NCBI RefSeq assembly: GCF_041146795.1
Contig: NC_135176.1
Coordinates: forward strand, 19,231,786-19,295,785
Length of the DNA stretch: 64,000 nucleotides
Source of the DNA: Maylandia zebra
Taxonomy: Eukaryota; Chordata; Actinopteri; Cichliformes; Cichlidae
Direction of reading: 5' to 3'
Made by a program: the position numbers and the translations under genes. This document shows, piece by piece, positions 33,650-44,975 of the stretch (positions within the stretch are counted from its first letter, which is position 1; every line of letters starts with the position of its first letter). The notes under the pieces are model-generated. The model had not been told where the DNA came from and did not search any database. It was given only the letters and a program-made list of their open reading frames with translations.

Positions 33650-36140
33650 ACAGTCAGCCTTATTTTTAAGTTACAGAATGCTTCTCCCTTTTTTTGTTTT
33701 TTGTTTTTTTGTTTGGGAGAATAGATGCAACTCTACATTTTCACTTAAGGCAGTTTTAGATCATTTCTAGTTTTTCAAACAAGTCATGGATCTCACACAT
33801 TTCAAACTTTCAAGTTAGGGTTGTTTCCCATTTATACAAATATATATATTTAACTTTGCATTGCTCACAGCTCATAGCTCACAGCTCTAAACCTAGGCAT
33901 TTTTCAATCATATGCCTAATCACTATGTGTCACTGTGATTCTCAAGTATGGTCACAAGTTCGTTTAAATTCGTTTCCAAAACCAACAAAATAATCAAAGA
34001 AAAACAAAAACATAAACGTGTCAGGACACAAAAGAAAAAGAAAAATGCTGCCACCCGAACAAGGCAGAAGTCTGCATATGTTGGCTTTTAATAGCATGCA
34101 GCTTGTAACATGGTAGACTAATGTGCCTGTGTTAATTCAGCTCCATATTATTGTGTGAAGTTGCACTGGGTTGGGAGTGGTTTTGTGTTTGTCACATTTT
34201 GGTGAGCCAATGGCTGGAATGGGGTTGGACTAATTAGAGGCAGGTGTACTTGATTGCACTGATACACTGGTCTACATATAGCCCACACTACAAACACTGC
34301 TGTGTTGTTTTGTCTCTCTGTGCAGTCCAGGGCCTATTATATGCCACAGCCTAAAGGCAGCAGAGTTCCAGAGGCTTGAGTGACCACTGACTATATGCTT
34401 GCAGGGTGGTGGGTCTCCAAGTACAACTTCTAACCCTGTTAAAGGCAACATGTGGAGTGCAACTTGGCTGTGTGGCATAGCTGGCTCTGGCCTTGGGACT
34501 GTGTGTTTTTATACAATTCATAAGTGGGACACTGGACTGTTTTATCTTTTATCTCTTGATATATTTTTTGTCAACAAATTATCTTTTAGAATTTTATTGA
34601 CTGACATCTTTTTGCCCACGACTGAGACGGTTGGTCAGACCTAGAGTCTTTCTTTGGGTGTGTTACAGCAGCTTCTGCTCTAAAAGAAACAAATAAATAA
34701 AAAGAAAAGAAAATGTGTAACATGCTCATCAGCTTAGCAGTGTCTACATATTTAATTCAGCTTCTCAATCCTGTAGTTTTAGCTGTTGTCTACAGGGTTT
34801 TGCTTATTGGTTGTTATTATAGGTGTGCTCTATATCTCAGCAATGTGTCATTCTAGGATGATAAGTTTCAAGCTGGTCAAGTGCCTCTATGCACTTCATT
34901 AGTTTAGTTATTCTCCGTATTTTCTTCATCTCACATGTCATTACACTGAGTTTCAGCAAACCTTAAGCTTGATGCAGACTACTGCTTAACAATTATCCAC
35001 CTCACATCATAACCGATTAAGGTGCCTCTTCATATTAATATTATGTCATTGATAATATTATACCCTTTGTCTTATATAACAGCAATAGCATATTATAATA
35101 TTTTATTAGTGTGTACCATTATACTACTCCTGAGCCAATTTGTTAGTTAGGATCATCTTATTCAGCAAACAGATAATTTAGAATTCATCCAATCTGCGGT
35201 CACATTTGTTCTCTCTGTTGCATGGCGGACCAGGCAGTTCTATTATAATATATTATTTATATTTTATTTTGTATCCATCAAGGGCTTCAGATGACCTGCA
35301 GAATCATCCTTTTCCCAGGGTGGAGACAGTTACCTTTTCACACACTGTCCTTGGCTGAACAGTGACACAGCCTTAATATACTTTATTGATGTTATTAAAA
35401 TATTTTCGTGTGACTTATTTGCTTTATATTCATTTTATACATGCTGGGCATGGTCATCATGCCAACTGTGTTTCATTGTTAATATCACTTTACAGGTTGT
35501 TATCCTTGCTATTATTAATATCAAATACTCTAAAGATCATTTCTACTGTAATTTTCCCTTTGTTTATCTTTATTTCGTACTTTGTATATTTATATCTACT
35601 CAGTGGGGTCTGTTTTCAACCCTTTTAAACTACTTCAAACTACTTTGATCTCTAGTTTTCACCTAATAAGGGATTATTATGTTCTTCCTGATATGGGTGT
35701 TGCTGCAGATGCGGCTGCAGGAATGAGTGATTGTTTACTAAAAGGATTGTGGACACTGCACAGTGTCTCGTCTTCTGGTTTTACTAAACTGGCAGTTGGA
35801 TTCTGTTCTCCCGACTGTTTATATTTTGTTTTCTTAAATCTCTCAGTTTACAGACACTGTTTTTGTCCGGCGTCTGGACTTTTCTTTTCTCACCACTGCT
35901 CGTCAGCAGGAGTGAGTTTTAATTTCACTTGCTTGATTACCCATCTTATTTATGTATTTACTTATTTTTGTTTAAGTAATATATACACAATACAGCTGCT
36001 ATCACCTTCGCTGGTATTAGAGACGAGAGTGGTTGCTCACACGCCCTTCTACTTTCGGACTATTTCCAAAAGCGGTGTGAACTTTACGAGACGGAACTCG
36101 ACCGTTCTCTCAACTCACCAGCACGTCAGTGAATAGCAGT
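33650..36140. other. ERV interior without recognisable gag, protease or RT
   Basis: This is where gag and most of pol should be on the minus strand, yet no zinc knuckle, protease triad or RT motif can be read. 34060-34690 looks like foreign repeat DNA. Plus-strand frames here (for example 35582-36136) have no family character. Confidence 0.45.
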
Positions 36141-36357
36141 AAAAGAAAAACACAGTAGGAGCAGCTCAGTCTCTTATTGGACCGTGAAAATTCAGCTTGC
36201 TCCGTTAATTAAAACAATACACACACATACATTCACATTCACACTTATTCGCGCGATCGGAACCCTTATCATAAGGGGAGCTGCCAGTCTTTCTGTAGAC
36301 GAGCTACTTATTCCCTTGACCCAGCTGGGGGAGCTACCCAGAGCTCCAAACCTAACC

Positions 36358-36531
36358 CACAAGAGTGGGGAGCTTCCAGTCGACGAGCTCCAAGCTACCA
36401 GCCGACGAGCTACTTTAAACCCACAGAAGTGGGGAGCTTCCAGTCGACGAGCTCCAAGCTACCAGCCGACGAGCTACTTTAAACCCACAGAAGTGGGGAG
36501 CTTCCAGTCGCGACGAGCTACTTTCGCTATT
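36358..36531. repeat. 64-bp tandem repeat in the ERV leader
   Basis: Units start at 36358, 36422 and 36486 (the last is partial), each beginning CACA(A/G)AGTGGGGAGCTTCC. Spacing is exactly 64 bases. Confidence 0.9.
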
Positions 36532-36775
36532 TTAAATTCCCTGAATTTAAAATACGATTTTACGCAAGATTGTGTCAGTGTGTCTGTATCTACCTGGTCA
36601 GTGTCGCCGGGTCTGGTCCACCTCGATCGGGCCCCACCACCGTGGGTCGCTTTCTAAGAACGTTGGCCAAGACTCGAATTTAACGCCCTTGGTCTTTGAC
36701 CACACACCTAGTGTGTGGGCTGTCGACAGACGAGCAACGTGGACTGGTCACGGAGATGGGACACGATGGAGGCGC

Positions 36776-36793
36776 TCCGGCTCCGAAGGACCA
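36776..36793 (-). other. ERV primer-binding site, tRNA-Tyr-like
   Basis: TGGTCCTTCGGAGCCGGA on the minus strand, five bases (TTTCT) inside the 5' LTR. Its complement ends GAAGGACCA, like the 3' end of vertebrate tRNA-Tyr, but with one additional C in CTCCGAAGG. Confidence 0.6.
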
Positions 36794-36798
36794 AGAAA

Positions 36799-37195
36799 TG
36801 TTGGGGGAAAACTCTGTAAAAAACCCAGGAGAAATAAAGACACAATGAGACAAAGTTACTTTCTTTATCAAACGTGTACACGGGTGAGCTGCTAAGAACA
36901 ACTCACACCATGCACAGTGGCTTGGTAATTTTTATAGGAAAGACAGTGAGAACAGGATAAGAAAATACAAAACAAATAAAATAAACAACTCCATATGTGG
37001 CGCTAGTCTCGTCAGCAGAGAGCTGGGAGAAGGCTGTGAGAGATAAAACAATCTAAAACAATATGTCCCAAAACAGTATGTCTTTGCTGAGAAAGTCTAA
37101 AAAGATAATTCTAAACTAATCTAACCATAGACAAAAGGGCATGCTTGCACATTTAAAAGAAGGTAAAGAAACATAGAAACATTTTTCCTGTAACA
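36799..37195 (-). repeat. ERV 5' LTR
   Basis: 397 bases, identical by eye to the 3' LTR; outer flank GCGCT. Confidence 0.95.
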
Positions 37196-37200
37196 GCGCT

Positions 37201-37856
37201 CTAAGTGGGCCGGGTCCACTGTTCCCCTCTGTGTGAGTTTGGACCTTTCTGGCTTACTTTGCAGGCTGTGTGTTTGTCTAAATTTTTACTTTCCTCATTT
37301 GTTCTTTTCCAGTCATCACTGCCATCTGATTAAGTTTATACGTTCCGATAATTGCTTTCGTTTCCTTCGTTTAATCACCACTGGTTTTTGGTTCCATCTC
37401 CTTTGTATCACACATCAAAAGAAATAAAAATGACTGTGTGTTTGACTTTATTCAGGGTGATAAAATTTACCAGAACTGTAAAAAGTGTTGGACATTTGGA
37501 CCCATTTTAAATTGAGTAGTTTTAACCAAAGATTTGAACCATTATTCTAACCCTATAAAACCTGAACCATGACATAATTGGTAGAATTTTTTAATGCTGA
37601 GTCTCTTCAACTTTGTGACAGAATTTAAAAAAAAGAAATTTCATAAATTGTATTAAGTTCAATAGATGCTGAACACGAAACAAAATGACTATGAGTCTTT
37701 TTAACAAGTATGTTCTAATAAAACTTGGAAATAAGAGCTAAGTGTGGTAGCGTTGTCTTTCATCTTTCATCTCATTCTTGAATAAAAAAAAGTCTACAAA
37801 ACTCATTAGTCTTTCAAAAAGGGAGAAGTCTATAAACACAGACTTGTTCGCTCATT
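37201..37856. other. Intergenic, nothing recognised
   Basis: The first 30 bases pair with the left ERV flank: before insertion the site read GGACCCGGCGCTCTAAGTGG, part of an imperfect palindrome. No gene seen. Confidence 0.4.
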
Positions 37857-37862
37857 TTATTT
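37857..37862 (-). terminator. Candidate poly(A) signal, claudin at 38890-39495
   Basis: AATAAA on the minus strand within a block (CTCATTAGTCTTT, then TCTATAAACACA on the plus strand) that is also found next to the AATAAA at 44612 and 47581, so the 3' end is conserved among paralogues. Confidence 0.55.
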
Positions 37863-38889
37863 CACCTTTTGACAAAACCCCCCACCATGATAAAAAACAA
37901 CAACAACACATGAAATCACCTGCTTGTAAAAATGCTTGATAATTTTTGCTGCATATGCATTACAACAAACACAAAACAAATACAATCTGAAAACTATTCA
38001 GCTAGAAAATGCAAATCTGTGACATGATCATTAATATTGAACCAGTTAATTACAGAAAGACTAAAATTCATGTACTACAAACAAACCAATAAAAACACAG
38101 AATATATTTTTAAACTGATTTCAATTTAATTCGCATCTAGTCCCATAAATATAAGAAATACTCCATAAACTGAAAACACGAATTACTTTTTACTCTGTTT
38201 ATTATACTCTTGAAAGAAAAGAGTGGCTATGCTAAGATTAAAAAAGCAAACACATGATCTTACATGCTTCTAATGTTTACCTTAATTTCATATTACATAT
38301 ACATTATAAGAAAGACACAAAAAACAGAAGAAAACTATTCAACAAAAAAAGAAAGACCAGTCAAAGATGAGGCCTAGACTTCTAGACTTTAATCACTGAC
38401 TACACAGTCAGATTTCATGGCAGTTTCTAATGCACATCCTTTGAATTTCCTAAAGAGCCCAGAAAAAAAACTCAGTGAGAATAACCTATATAATATATAT
38501 TACACAGCATGAACAACAAAGACATGTGAACTAAATCTCTATCATGGTGTAAAATATCTTAGAAAATGTATTGTAATTTGCTGTATTTGAATCTCTTTAA
38601 GCACACAAAGAGATTCAAAACACTGAACTGTGTTCCCTCAATATATTCTGGATGCAAGTAAAAAGTAAGAAGTAAAAACTTCAGTAAAGTTAAACACTTG
38701 TAGTGCAAACATTGCTGCTTATTTGAATCATGTTACTTTCCTAATTGACGGAAGTATGATGTGATTTCTGCTGCAATACAGTTTTCCTAAAGTGTACAAA
38801 TAAAATAGCTAATTTGTTGTTTTACTCAGGAGAAAAACAGGAGATGAAACTTTTCTTGTTCTCATTAGTTTTGTATTTAAATGTAGGAC

Positions 38890-39495
38890 TTAAACAGCAC
38901 GATGGTTGGAGTACCTAACCTCACAGTCAGTGTCATTCATACGAGGACGGGAGCAGCAGAGGAGGCCTCCTCCCAGGAACAGCAGTCCTGCAGAGCCCCA
39001 GCCGATGTAAAGCGATGATCCCAGCTCCCTCTTCTGAGAAGCGGACCAGAGTGGGTTGTAGAAATCCTTAATCATAGCGTGGGCTGTCCAAGTTACAGGG
39101 ATTAGGAGCAAGACACCTGCAATGATGACGATAACCCCAGAAGCTATAGTCACATTGCTATTTTGTCTTTGATGCATTATACAGTTACTGCACCTGTACC
39201 CAACTACAGCAAACAGGATCCCAAAGAACCCTAACAGGATGGCGATGATGATGAGCGCTCGGGCAGCCTGCAAATCTTGAGATAAGGCCAACTTCGAATC
39301 ATAGACCTTACACTGCTTCTGGCTCGTACTCTGGACCACACAGCTCATCCACAAGCCCTCATGGATTACTTGAGCTGTGACGATGTTGGTACCAATGAAG
39401 GCTGTCACTCTCCACATGGGGAGCACACAAGTGATGATGCTCCCCAAAAAGCCGATGATAGCCAAGACCAAACCCAGAAGCTTACAGTCAGCCAT
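38890..39495 (-). CDS. cldn: Claudin-3/4-like protein (201 aa)
   Basis: Single-exon claudin closest to the claudin-3/4 group. TM1 about 6-26; first loop W28, W49 in EGLW, C52 and C62 (nine residues apart), within the usual W-x(17-22)-W-x2-C-x(8-10)-C spacing; RVTAFIGTNIVTAQ and CKVYDSKLAL are near-classical for this group. TM2 about 80-100, TM3 about 118-138. The second loop keeps KDFYNPL; then SLYIGW and TM4. A paired Cys (LLCC) follows TM4 and the tail ends in RAV, a class of PDZ ligand that ties claudins to ZO proteins. I start at MADCKLLG; a Met nine codons earlier is in frame but outside the family's usual leader. Promoter with ETS-like core and a conserved poly(A) region flank it. It is the most conventional member of the cluster. 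Confidence 0.95.
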   Translation of the reverse strand: MADCKLLGLVLAIIGFLGSIITCVLPMWRVTAFIGTNIVTAQVIHEGLWMSCVVQSTSQKQCKVYDSKLALSQDLQAARALIIIAILLGFFGILFAVVGYRCSNCIMHQRQNSNVTIASGVIVIIAGVLLLIPVTWTAHAMIKDFYNPLWSASQKRELGSSLYIGWGSAGLLFLGGGLLCCSRPRMNDTDCEVRYSNHRAV

Positions 39496-39529
39496 CGTGA
39501 TGAGATCTGCTGATCTCTTCAAAGAGGAA

Positions 39530-39612
39530 AGATGGTGTGTTTTTGAGAGCTGCAGTAATTTATCTGCATGAAAGTCAGGCAGGAAGTGGTTTTTAGGTGC
39601 TTGTAATAATTA
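39530..39612 (-). promoter_or_regulatory. Proximal promoter block, claudin-3/4-like gene
   Basis: Plus-strand landmarks GAGAGCTGCAGTAATTTATC and CAGGAAGTGG (39580-39589). On the coding strand the latter reads CCACTTCCTG, an ETS-type site, about 85-95 bases before the start. The next bases (TTTTAGG) take the place of the TATA-like box seen at 48736. Confidence 0.6.
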
Positions 39613-39809
39613 AAGGAGAAGTTGACTGCGTCTTCACTGATGCATGCAAAGTTACATATAAAGACCAATCACTCCCCAAAAGAACATTTCATACAGAAAA
39701 TCTGTATGTTAGATATTAGCAGATTTAAAAAATCAATCAATCAATCATTTGAAAAAGATATGGAGTTATTTATTGGATGACCCACACAGACTTTTCAAGA
39801 AATCTGTGA

Positions 39810-40330
39810 AATGGTAAGCGGACTGATTCTTCTTTTCTACTTTCCCAGAGCACTCAAAGCGCTTCAGACAACATGCCTCTTTCACTCATTCACACAAGCA
39901 CTTTTTTCTGTTCTTAAGTGCTTTCTAACAGTCACACACATTCAAAAGTGCAATGGATGCATCCCCTTGCGTTAGATAACTTTCTGGCATTACTCCATAA
40001 CTCTGAGCGCTGTTCCCAACATCAATCATTTTAATTGGGTCCTTTTGACAGTTTTAAGGGCAAAAGTCAGATATCAAACATACTGCAGACAGAAAAAAAT
40101 GAATCCTCCTGACAGCTTTGTCAGGTTTGCTGCCAGGGGTGGGCTACTATATCTGTTAAAGAAGGGTTTTTCACAACTTTGGCAACTGGAGACAGGCAAA
40201 AAGTGTCCCCGGTGCACTCTCAGGTGGTCAAGATTTCTTTACTTCATGGGTTAGAGATGGGTGGTTCACCACCTTCTGGCAGCGGATAGGCTCCCAGGTG
40301 CAGCTTAGTGGGACCAAGTTTATTTAACTC
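39810..40330. repeat. Dispersed repeat (AAAGCGCTTCAGACA type)
   Basis: CACTCAAAGCGCTTCAGAC, then CACTCATTCACACAAGCAC, are words of an abundant teleost interspersed repeat. Boundaries uncertain. Confidence 0.4.
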
Positions 40331-40764
40331 TTTGTTTGGACTAGTTACCACTGGCCATAATACAATCAAAGGTTACTTTTTGTTCCTAATCACTACACTT
40401 CAGACAGTATTGATCACATATGCTCATTCAACAAGTGGCACAAACTTCATTAATATACTTGTGAATAATATTTGATCTAAAAGTGTGGGTCTAAACATCC
40501 AAGTGTAGGTATGTATACAGTGTATACGAGTACATATGGTGACATAGTACATATGTGAGTATATGTTCAGTGTAAACAGGTATATATGTCATGGTTGATT
40601 TCCATCCTCTACACCGAGAGTACACTGTTTATACTGTCTTTATATTGGACACTCTAACGTTGGTATGAAGGTGGAATTCAGTGAATGGATCTCAGCATCA
40701 TCACCTAAAATTCATATGAATATCTGCTGCACTTGATGTAACACAACTCTGACCCAACTCTCCG
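40331..40764. other. Intergenic, nothing recognised
   Basis: Short TATAC/ACATATG-type alternations only. Confidence 0.4.
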
Positions 40765-40840
40765 CACAGGTGATGATGCTCCCCAGAAAACCGATGATAG
40801 CCAAGACCAAACCTAGAATCCGCCTACAGCCAGCTGTCAT
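40765..40840 (-). pseudogene. Claudin N-terminal relic (TM1 only)
   Basis: From the Met at 40840 the minus strand reads MTAGCRRILGLVLAIIGFLG and SIITC, a clean TM1, then loses homology before the first-loop tryptophan. The rest of the gene is missing. The promoter block and upstream element are still present. Confidence 0.85.
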
Positions 40841-40854
40841 GATGAAGCTAAGCT

Positions 40855-40910
40855 GATGGTTTTTCTTGAAAGCTGCAGAAAAGACTTCTGCAGGAAGTGG
40901 CTGAATCTGG
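40855..40910 (-). promoter_or_regulatory. Promoter block of the TM1-only relic
   Basis: Contains GAAAGCTGCAG and a perfect CAGGAAGTGG (40891-40900, plus strand). Confidence 0.5.
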
Positions 40911-41212
40911 GTTCCTCACTTAAGCATTACATTTTTTACTTTATACTCTGAACCACATCTCTGTATAACCAACCTGAGTGCCTTCTTGGTAATTACCATA
41001 GTGTTAAACTACAGATTATCTGTTTCAAATTATCAGTGTGACGTTGTTGGGTTGTTCAACTTCACAACTCTATAATTGTGAAGCTTTCAGACTCCCAATC
41101 ACCACACCACTGCCTTTGTGTTTGTAACATCATCATTTGTTCCCTTTTCTCTTTTTGCCTCACCTCACCCTTTTCCTCGCCTTGCACTGCCACAATGTCT
41201 TTGCTTCAGTTT

Positions 41213-41244
41213 CACTGAAATGTGAGATTTATTGACAGCAGATG
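41213..41244 (-). promoter_or_regulatory. Conserved upstream element, copy 1
   Basis: Plus strand CACTGAAATGTGAGATTTAT followed by TGACAGCAGATG. It lies about 375 bases upstream of the relic's start, and similar copies lie about 440-490 bases upstream of three other claudins. Confidence 0.5.
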
Positions 41245-42040
41245 GTAATGTTAAGTTCCTGGAAAGGACATATGGCACACATGGACTGACATGTTGGTGG
41301 TTTGAATGATATCAGGTTTATCTTTATCTCGGGAAGCCCTCTTTGCAATTTGTTGCTCCGTTCCCTGTTCAGCTTGTGATCATTTTGTTTTAGCATGAGA
41401 TAGCATACAACTATTACTCACTTTACTGAATTGTAGAGGGGGACATACAAATGCTCTGTGACTTGTGTCAAAGTTATTTGATGAGTACATTAGTTTCAAA
41501 TTAGTATATAAAATATGTGAACACTACTTTTCTGCATTTACAGTACAAAACAAAAAGTATAGCAAAAACAAAAATCCTAAACAGCCACATTAGCAAATGC
41601 AGACCTTGATTATAAACAAATTTAAAAAACAAATAAATAAGCAAAAAAGAAAAATATTTTCAGAAACAGACAATCAGATAAGACCGTGCAACTAAAGATA
41701 AATATGTGTATTATAAAATATTGTGTATTGTTATGACTGTTTGTTTTTTCTTTGCTAAAGAAAGGCATAGTTAAACCTGCTCCACTGTATCTTTTTGATG
41801 CTTACACTTACACATCCAACTGCTACTACATCATTTTAATATTGAAAATGATCTATACCAAAATGTGTGTGTTTCCTTCCACCCCTATAAACAAAACATC
41901 AAAATAGTAAAAAAAAAAAAAAAAAGGTAAACTTTCTTTGGAAACAGACAAACAGCAATAAACAAATTAGATCAGTCAGTCTTCACATGTAAATGCTGGG
42001 TTTGATTCTAATCTGTTGAAGCGTGAAACATTTAGCAGAG
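41245..42040. other. Claudin intergenic DNA shared with 49136-49400
   Basis: Phrases such as GCAATTTGTTGCTCCGTTCC and GTAGAGGGGGACATAC have counterparts near 49268-49370. 41970-42060 also matches 46990-47090. No gene. Confidence 0.5.
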
Positions 42041-42100
42041 GAAATAAGCACTGAAAGTAGGCTGAACTATATAAAGAACAACTTAGAGATAACCGCAGAC

Positions 42101-43173
42101 TAGTGATGGGATTTCTGGCTCTTTTTAGAGAGCCGGCTCTTTCGGCTCCGAACCGGCTCCGAACCGGCTCTTCTGGTTTTTTTGTTGCTTTAATTAATTT
42201 CTTATTAACAATAATATAAAATTATGCACAATAGGAATTACTAATGTAAAAAAAAGTGGTTTTATTTATATATGTTTATATATAAATATTTATGGTGGCC
42301 TCTTGAGACAAAACACGTACAAACTCCAAAACACATTTCTAGCGTTAACTGAACTTCCAAAACAGAGCTACCCAGATCACTCAAATTACACAATTGAAAG
42401 CATGTGTGTATTGTTTGTGTATTTATACACAAGCACTGTATATATTCAAATAATTTAAAAAAGAAAATGTTCATTTACCTGTTACTACCACACACCAAAT
42501 CGGGTCGTTGGTACTTCCTGGCTTGTATAGCCACTAGGTAACAAAAGCTCAACACTGCCCCTAGCATCCTGGAACACTTTGTTGTGATTTGTACGTGCTT
42601 TGGAGTTTGCACATGCTTTGTCTCTAGGGGCCACCGTAAATATACTTTTATTTATTCACTCCACATTAAAATAAATAAATCATATAAGACAAAAACCAAC
42701 TATTCACAGTTCAACTTTTAACTAATTAAATTTTCAGCTTTTTCCTTTTAAACTAATTTAAAGTGAAACAACACAAAACGCTGCAAACCACAACACAATT
42801 AAATATAAATTAAAATATGAAAACAAAAAGAAGATGCACATTCTCTGTCATATGGGCCTGCATGAATAAACTTTCTGAATCCTTTATCATCCGCAACTGA
42901 AAATAGTTGTGGATGATTACTATACCTTTCTAATGTGACCCTGGCTCTCTTTCTCTCTTGCTCTGTTCCTGTGCTACTGCGAGTGTAACTACCGCCCCTC
43001 CCCCCTCTTCCCAGCGTAAAGTACAAGGCTCGCGTGCAGAGTGAAGCGGGAAAAAAGTGCGAGAGAGAGGGTGAGAGAAAGAAAAAAAAAAAAACACAGC
43101 TCGCGATAAGGAGCCGGCTCGTGTCGTCCACGTCAAAGATCTGGCTCTAAGAGCCATTTTGGACTGCCACATC
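42101..43173. mobile_element. Non-autonomous hAT-like element with GAGCC repeats
   Basis: Present here but absent from the paralogous site near 29500, which defines the insertion. It starts TAGTGATGGG, and has subterminal GAGCCGGCTC repeats on the left and GGAGCCGGCTC, AAGAGCCATTTTGG on the right. No transposase frame was found. The target duplication is unclear. Confidence 0.7.
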
Positions 43174-43481
43174 AAACAGCAAAAGCCACAAACGTTTGTA
43201 GCAATGGTTTGATGCTCACTTAACTTTTTTTTTATTTCAAGCTATGCCTAGAAGAGTAATGAAAAAATAATAAAGCAAAGAAAAACATCTTACTTCAACT
43301 TTTATTCGATTTTTGATTTGCGGTTTTCTCATTAAAGGATGATTGTGTCTTTAATAGACTAATAATCAGACCTGTTTGGCACTAAATTATATTCTAAACT
43401 GAAAAAGAAGTGGCCTCATGGTGGTTCCTGTATTTCCCCCCACTTGTGAGGCTTTGCCTCGTAGATATTCTGTGTCAACAA

Positions 43482-43534
<53 letters not shown>
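43482..43534. repeat. (TTA)n microsatellite
   Basis: About 17 units; the paralogous place at 29820-29850 holds only a few TTA/TTC units. Confidence 0.95.
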
Positions 43535-43535
<1 letters not shown>

Positions 43536-43723
43536 TTTTTGGCTTTTCATTTCATTTGTACATAATGTGAATTCCTAAAAACATTTTTGGTGATTAAATC
43601 ACTACAAGCTAACATATGATTAAAAGTCCAAAGCTAATTTTAGCAGTTTCAGTGTTTAATCAAGCCCTTCCCGGTGTCATTATGAGGACTGTGAAAGTTT
43701 TGCTTTTTAAATCACCCACTACA

Positions 43724-44361
43724 CTAAGGGTTTCAAACTGAAATGAGCCGTGGGCCACGGCTGGTACCGTCATCTCATTGGAGGGCCACTTTAGTGTTCA
43801 AGAAGCATAAAAACAAACAAACGCCCACAAATATTTCTGAAAACGTCGTGTTTTGTTTGTTCTTTTAAATTTTGATTATTGTATAACCAAACAAAACTGC
43901 AAACATGAACACAATTTCTTTTTCTCACTCTTAACTAACCGAAGCCTTTCATTGAACTACCAAATAAACACATTGGCGCTCTCATTCTGGTCAGATACGT
44001 GGCAACACTTCTGCTATAATTTTGTTTGTATTTAACAAAATAAAAATGCAGACATAAATGTACACGTTAGTTTTTGACTGTAGTGAAAATTGTTTTCTTT
44101 AGAAATAAGTCTCTCACTACTGAACTAACACTGTGAATCCCTCAACAGGTTTGTGCTCTCTGCTCATATTGCATTCATATTAATTTTTTTTCTTTTTAAG
44201 AACTTATTTTAACATTGCACTCAACAACAAACAAACTCTCGTAACAAAAAAAGTAACTTCAAGTACCAAACTGCATTATATTTCGTCACGTCGATATATG
44301 GGCTGCAAGTACGGGTGACGTGTGCCACAAGTGGCCCCCGGGCCACATGTTTGAGGTCCCC
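43724..44361. mobile_element. hAT (Charlie-like) element
   Basis: Left end AAGGGTTTCAAACTGAAATG and right end GGGCCACATGTTTGAGGTCC form imperfect inverted termini around GGGCC-rich subterminal DNA. The left part also occurs at 30040-30300, so it predates the segmental duplication. Confidence 0.55.
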
Positions 44362-44385
44362 GTATTATACTGTATTCCATTATCA

Positions 44386-44617
<232 letters not shown>

Positions 44618-44975
44618 TAGATGTTTGAAAATAAAGAGCCACTGCCATCAGATGCAACGAAGAAATGTCTGCTCTCACATGCTTGTGAGTAAATTTAATG
44701 TACATTTTAATGGTACATGCTCACACATTAAACAGACAAGCAAAAACCAAATATAAAAAGAAGTATTTAAAAACAGCAAGTAAGACAATAATCCAAATCA
44801 CTATCAATATTGAACCAGTTTAATAAATCATAGATTTAAACTTGTGGCTGCTCAGTCAGATTTTACAGAAAGTTTAAATACACAAACTTTACTACTCATC
44901 CAAATCACACATTTAAGTTTCAAAGAGCTTTTACTCTTTCTAATTAACTGCTTTTTCTTTTTACAAGACCCTGAT

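Larger units (their letters stand above)
30549..37195 (-). mobile_element. Endogenous retrovirus, 6.65 kb, with identical LTRs
   Basis: Two 397-base LTRs (30549-30945 and 36799-37195) show no difference in a base-by-base reading and run from TG to CA. Both outer edges carry GCGCT (30544-30548 and 37196-37200), a 5-bp target duplication. On the minus strand the order is 5' LTR, primer site, leader, RNase H and integrase remnants, env remnants, polypurine tract, 3' LTR. The pol and env motifs suit a class I (gamma/epsilon-like) retrovirus. Gag, protease and RT cannot be found and all remaining frames are broken, so the copy is defective. Confidence 0.9.
42041..43995. repeat. Segmental duplication, copy 2
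   Basis: Matches 29445-30300 with high similarity, interrupted by the hAT-like insertion 42101-43173 and an expanded TTA array. Confidence 0.85.

Noticed and set aside
36358-36531. CRISPR-like spacing of repeats
   Set aside because: Units are directly contiguous 64-bp tandem repeats with no spacers, in a vertebrate retroelement.
35582-36657. Plus-strand frames of 184 and 157 codons
   Set aside because: They lie antisense in the ERV leader and interior, lack motifs, and one is only the tandem repeat translated.
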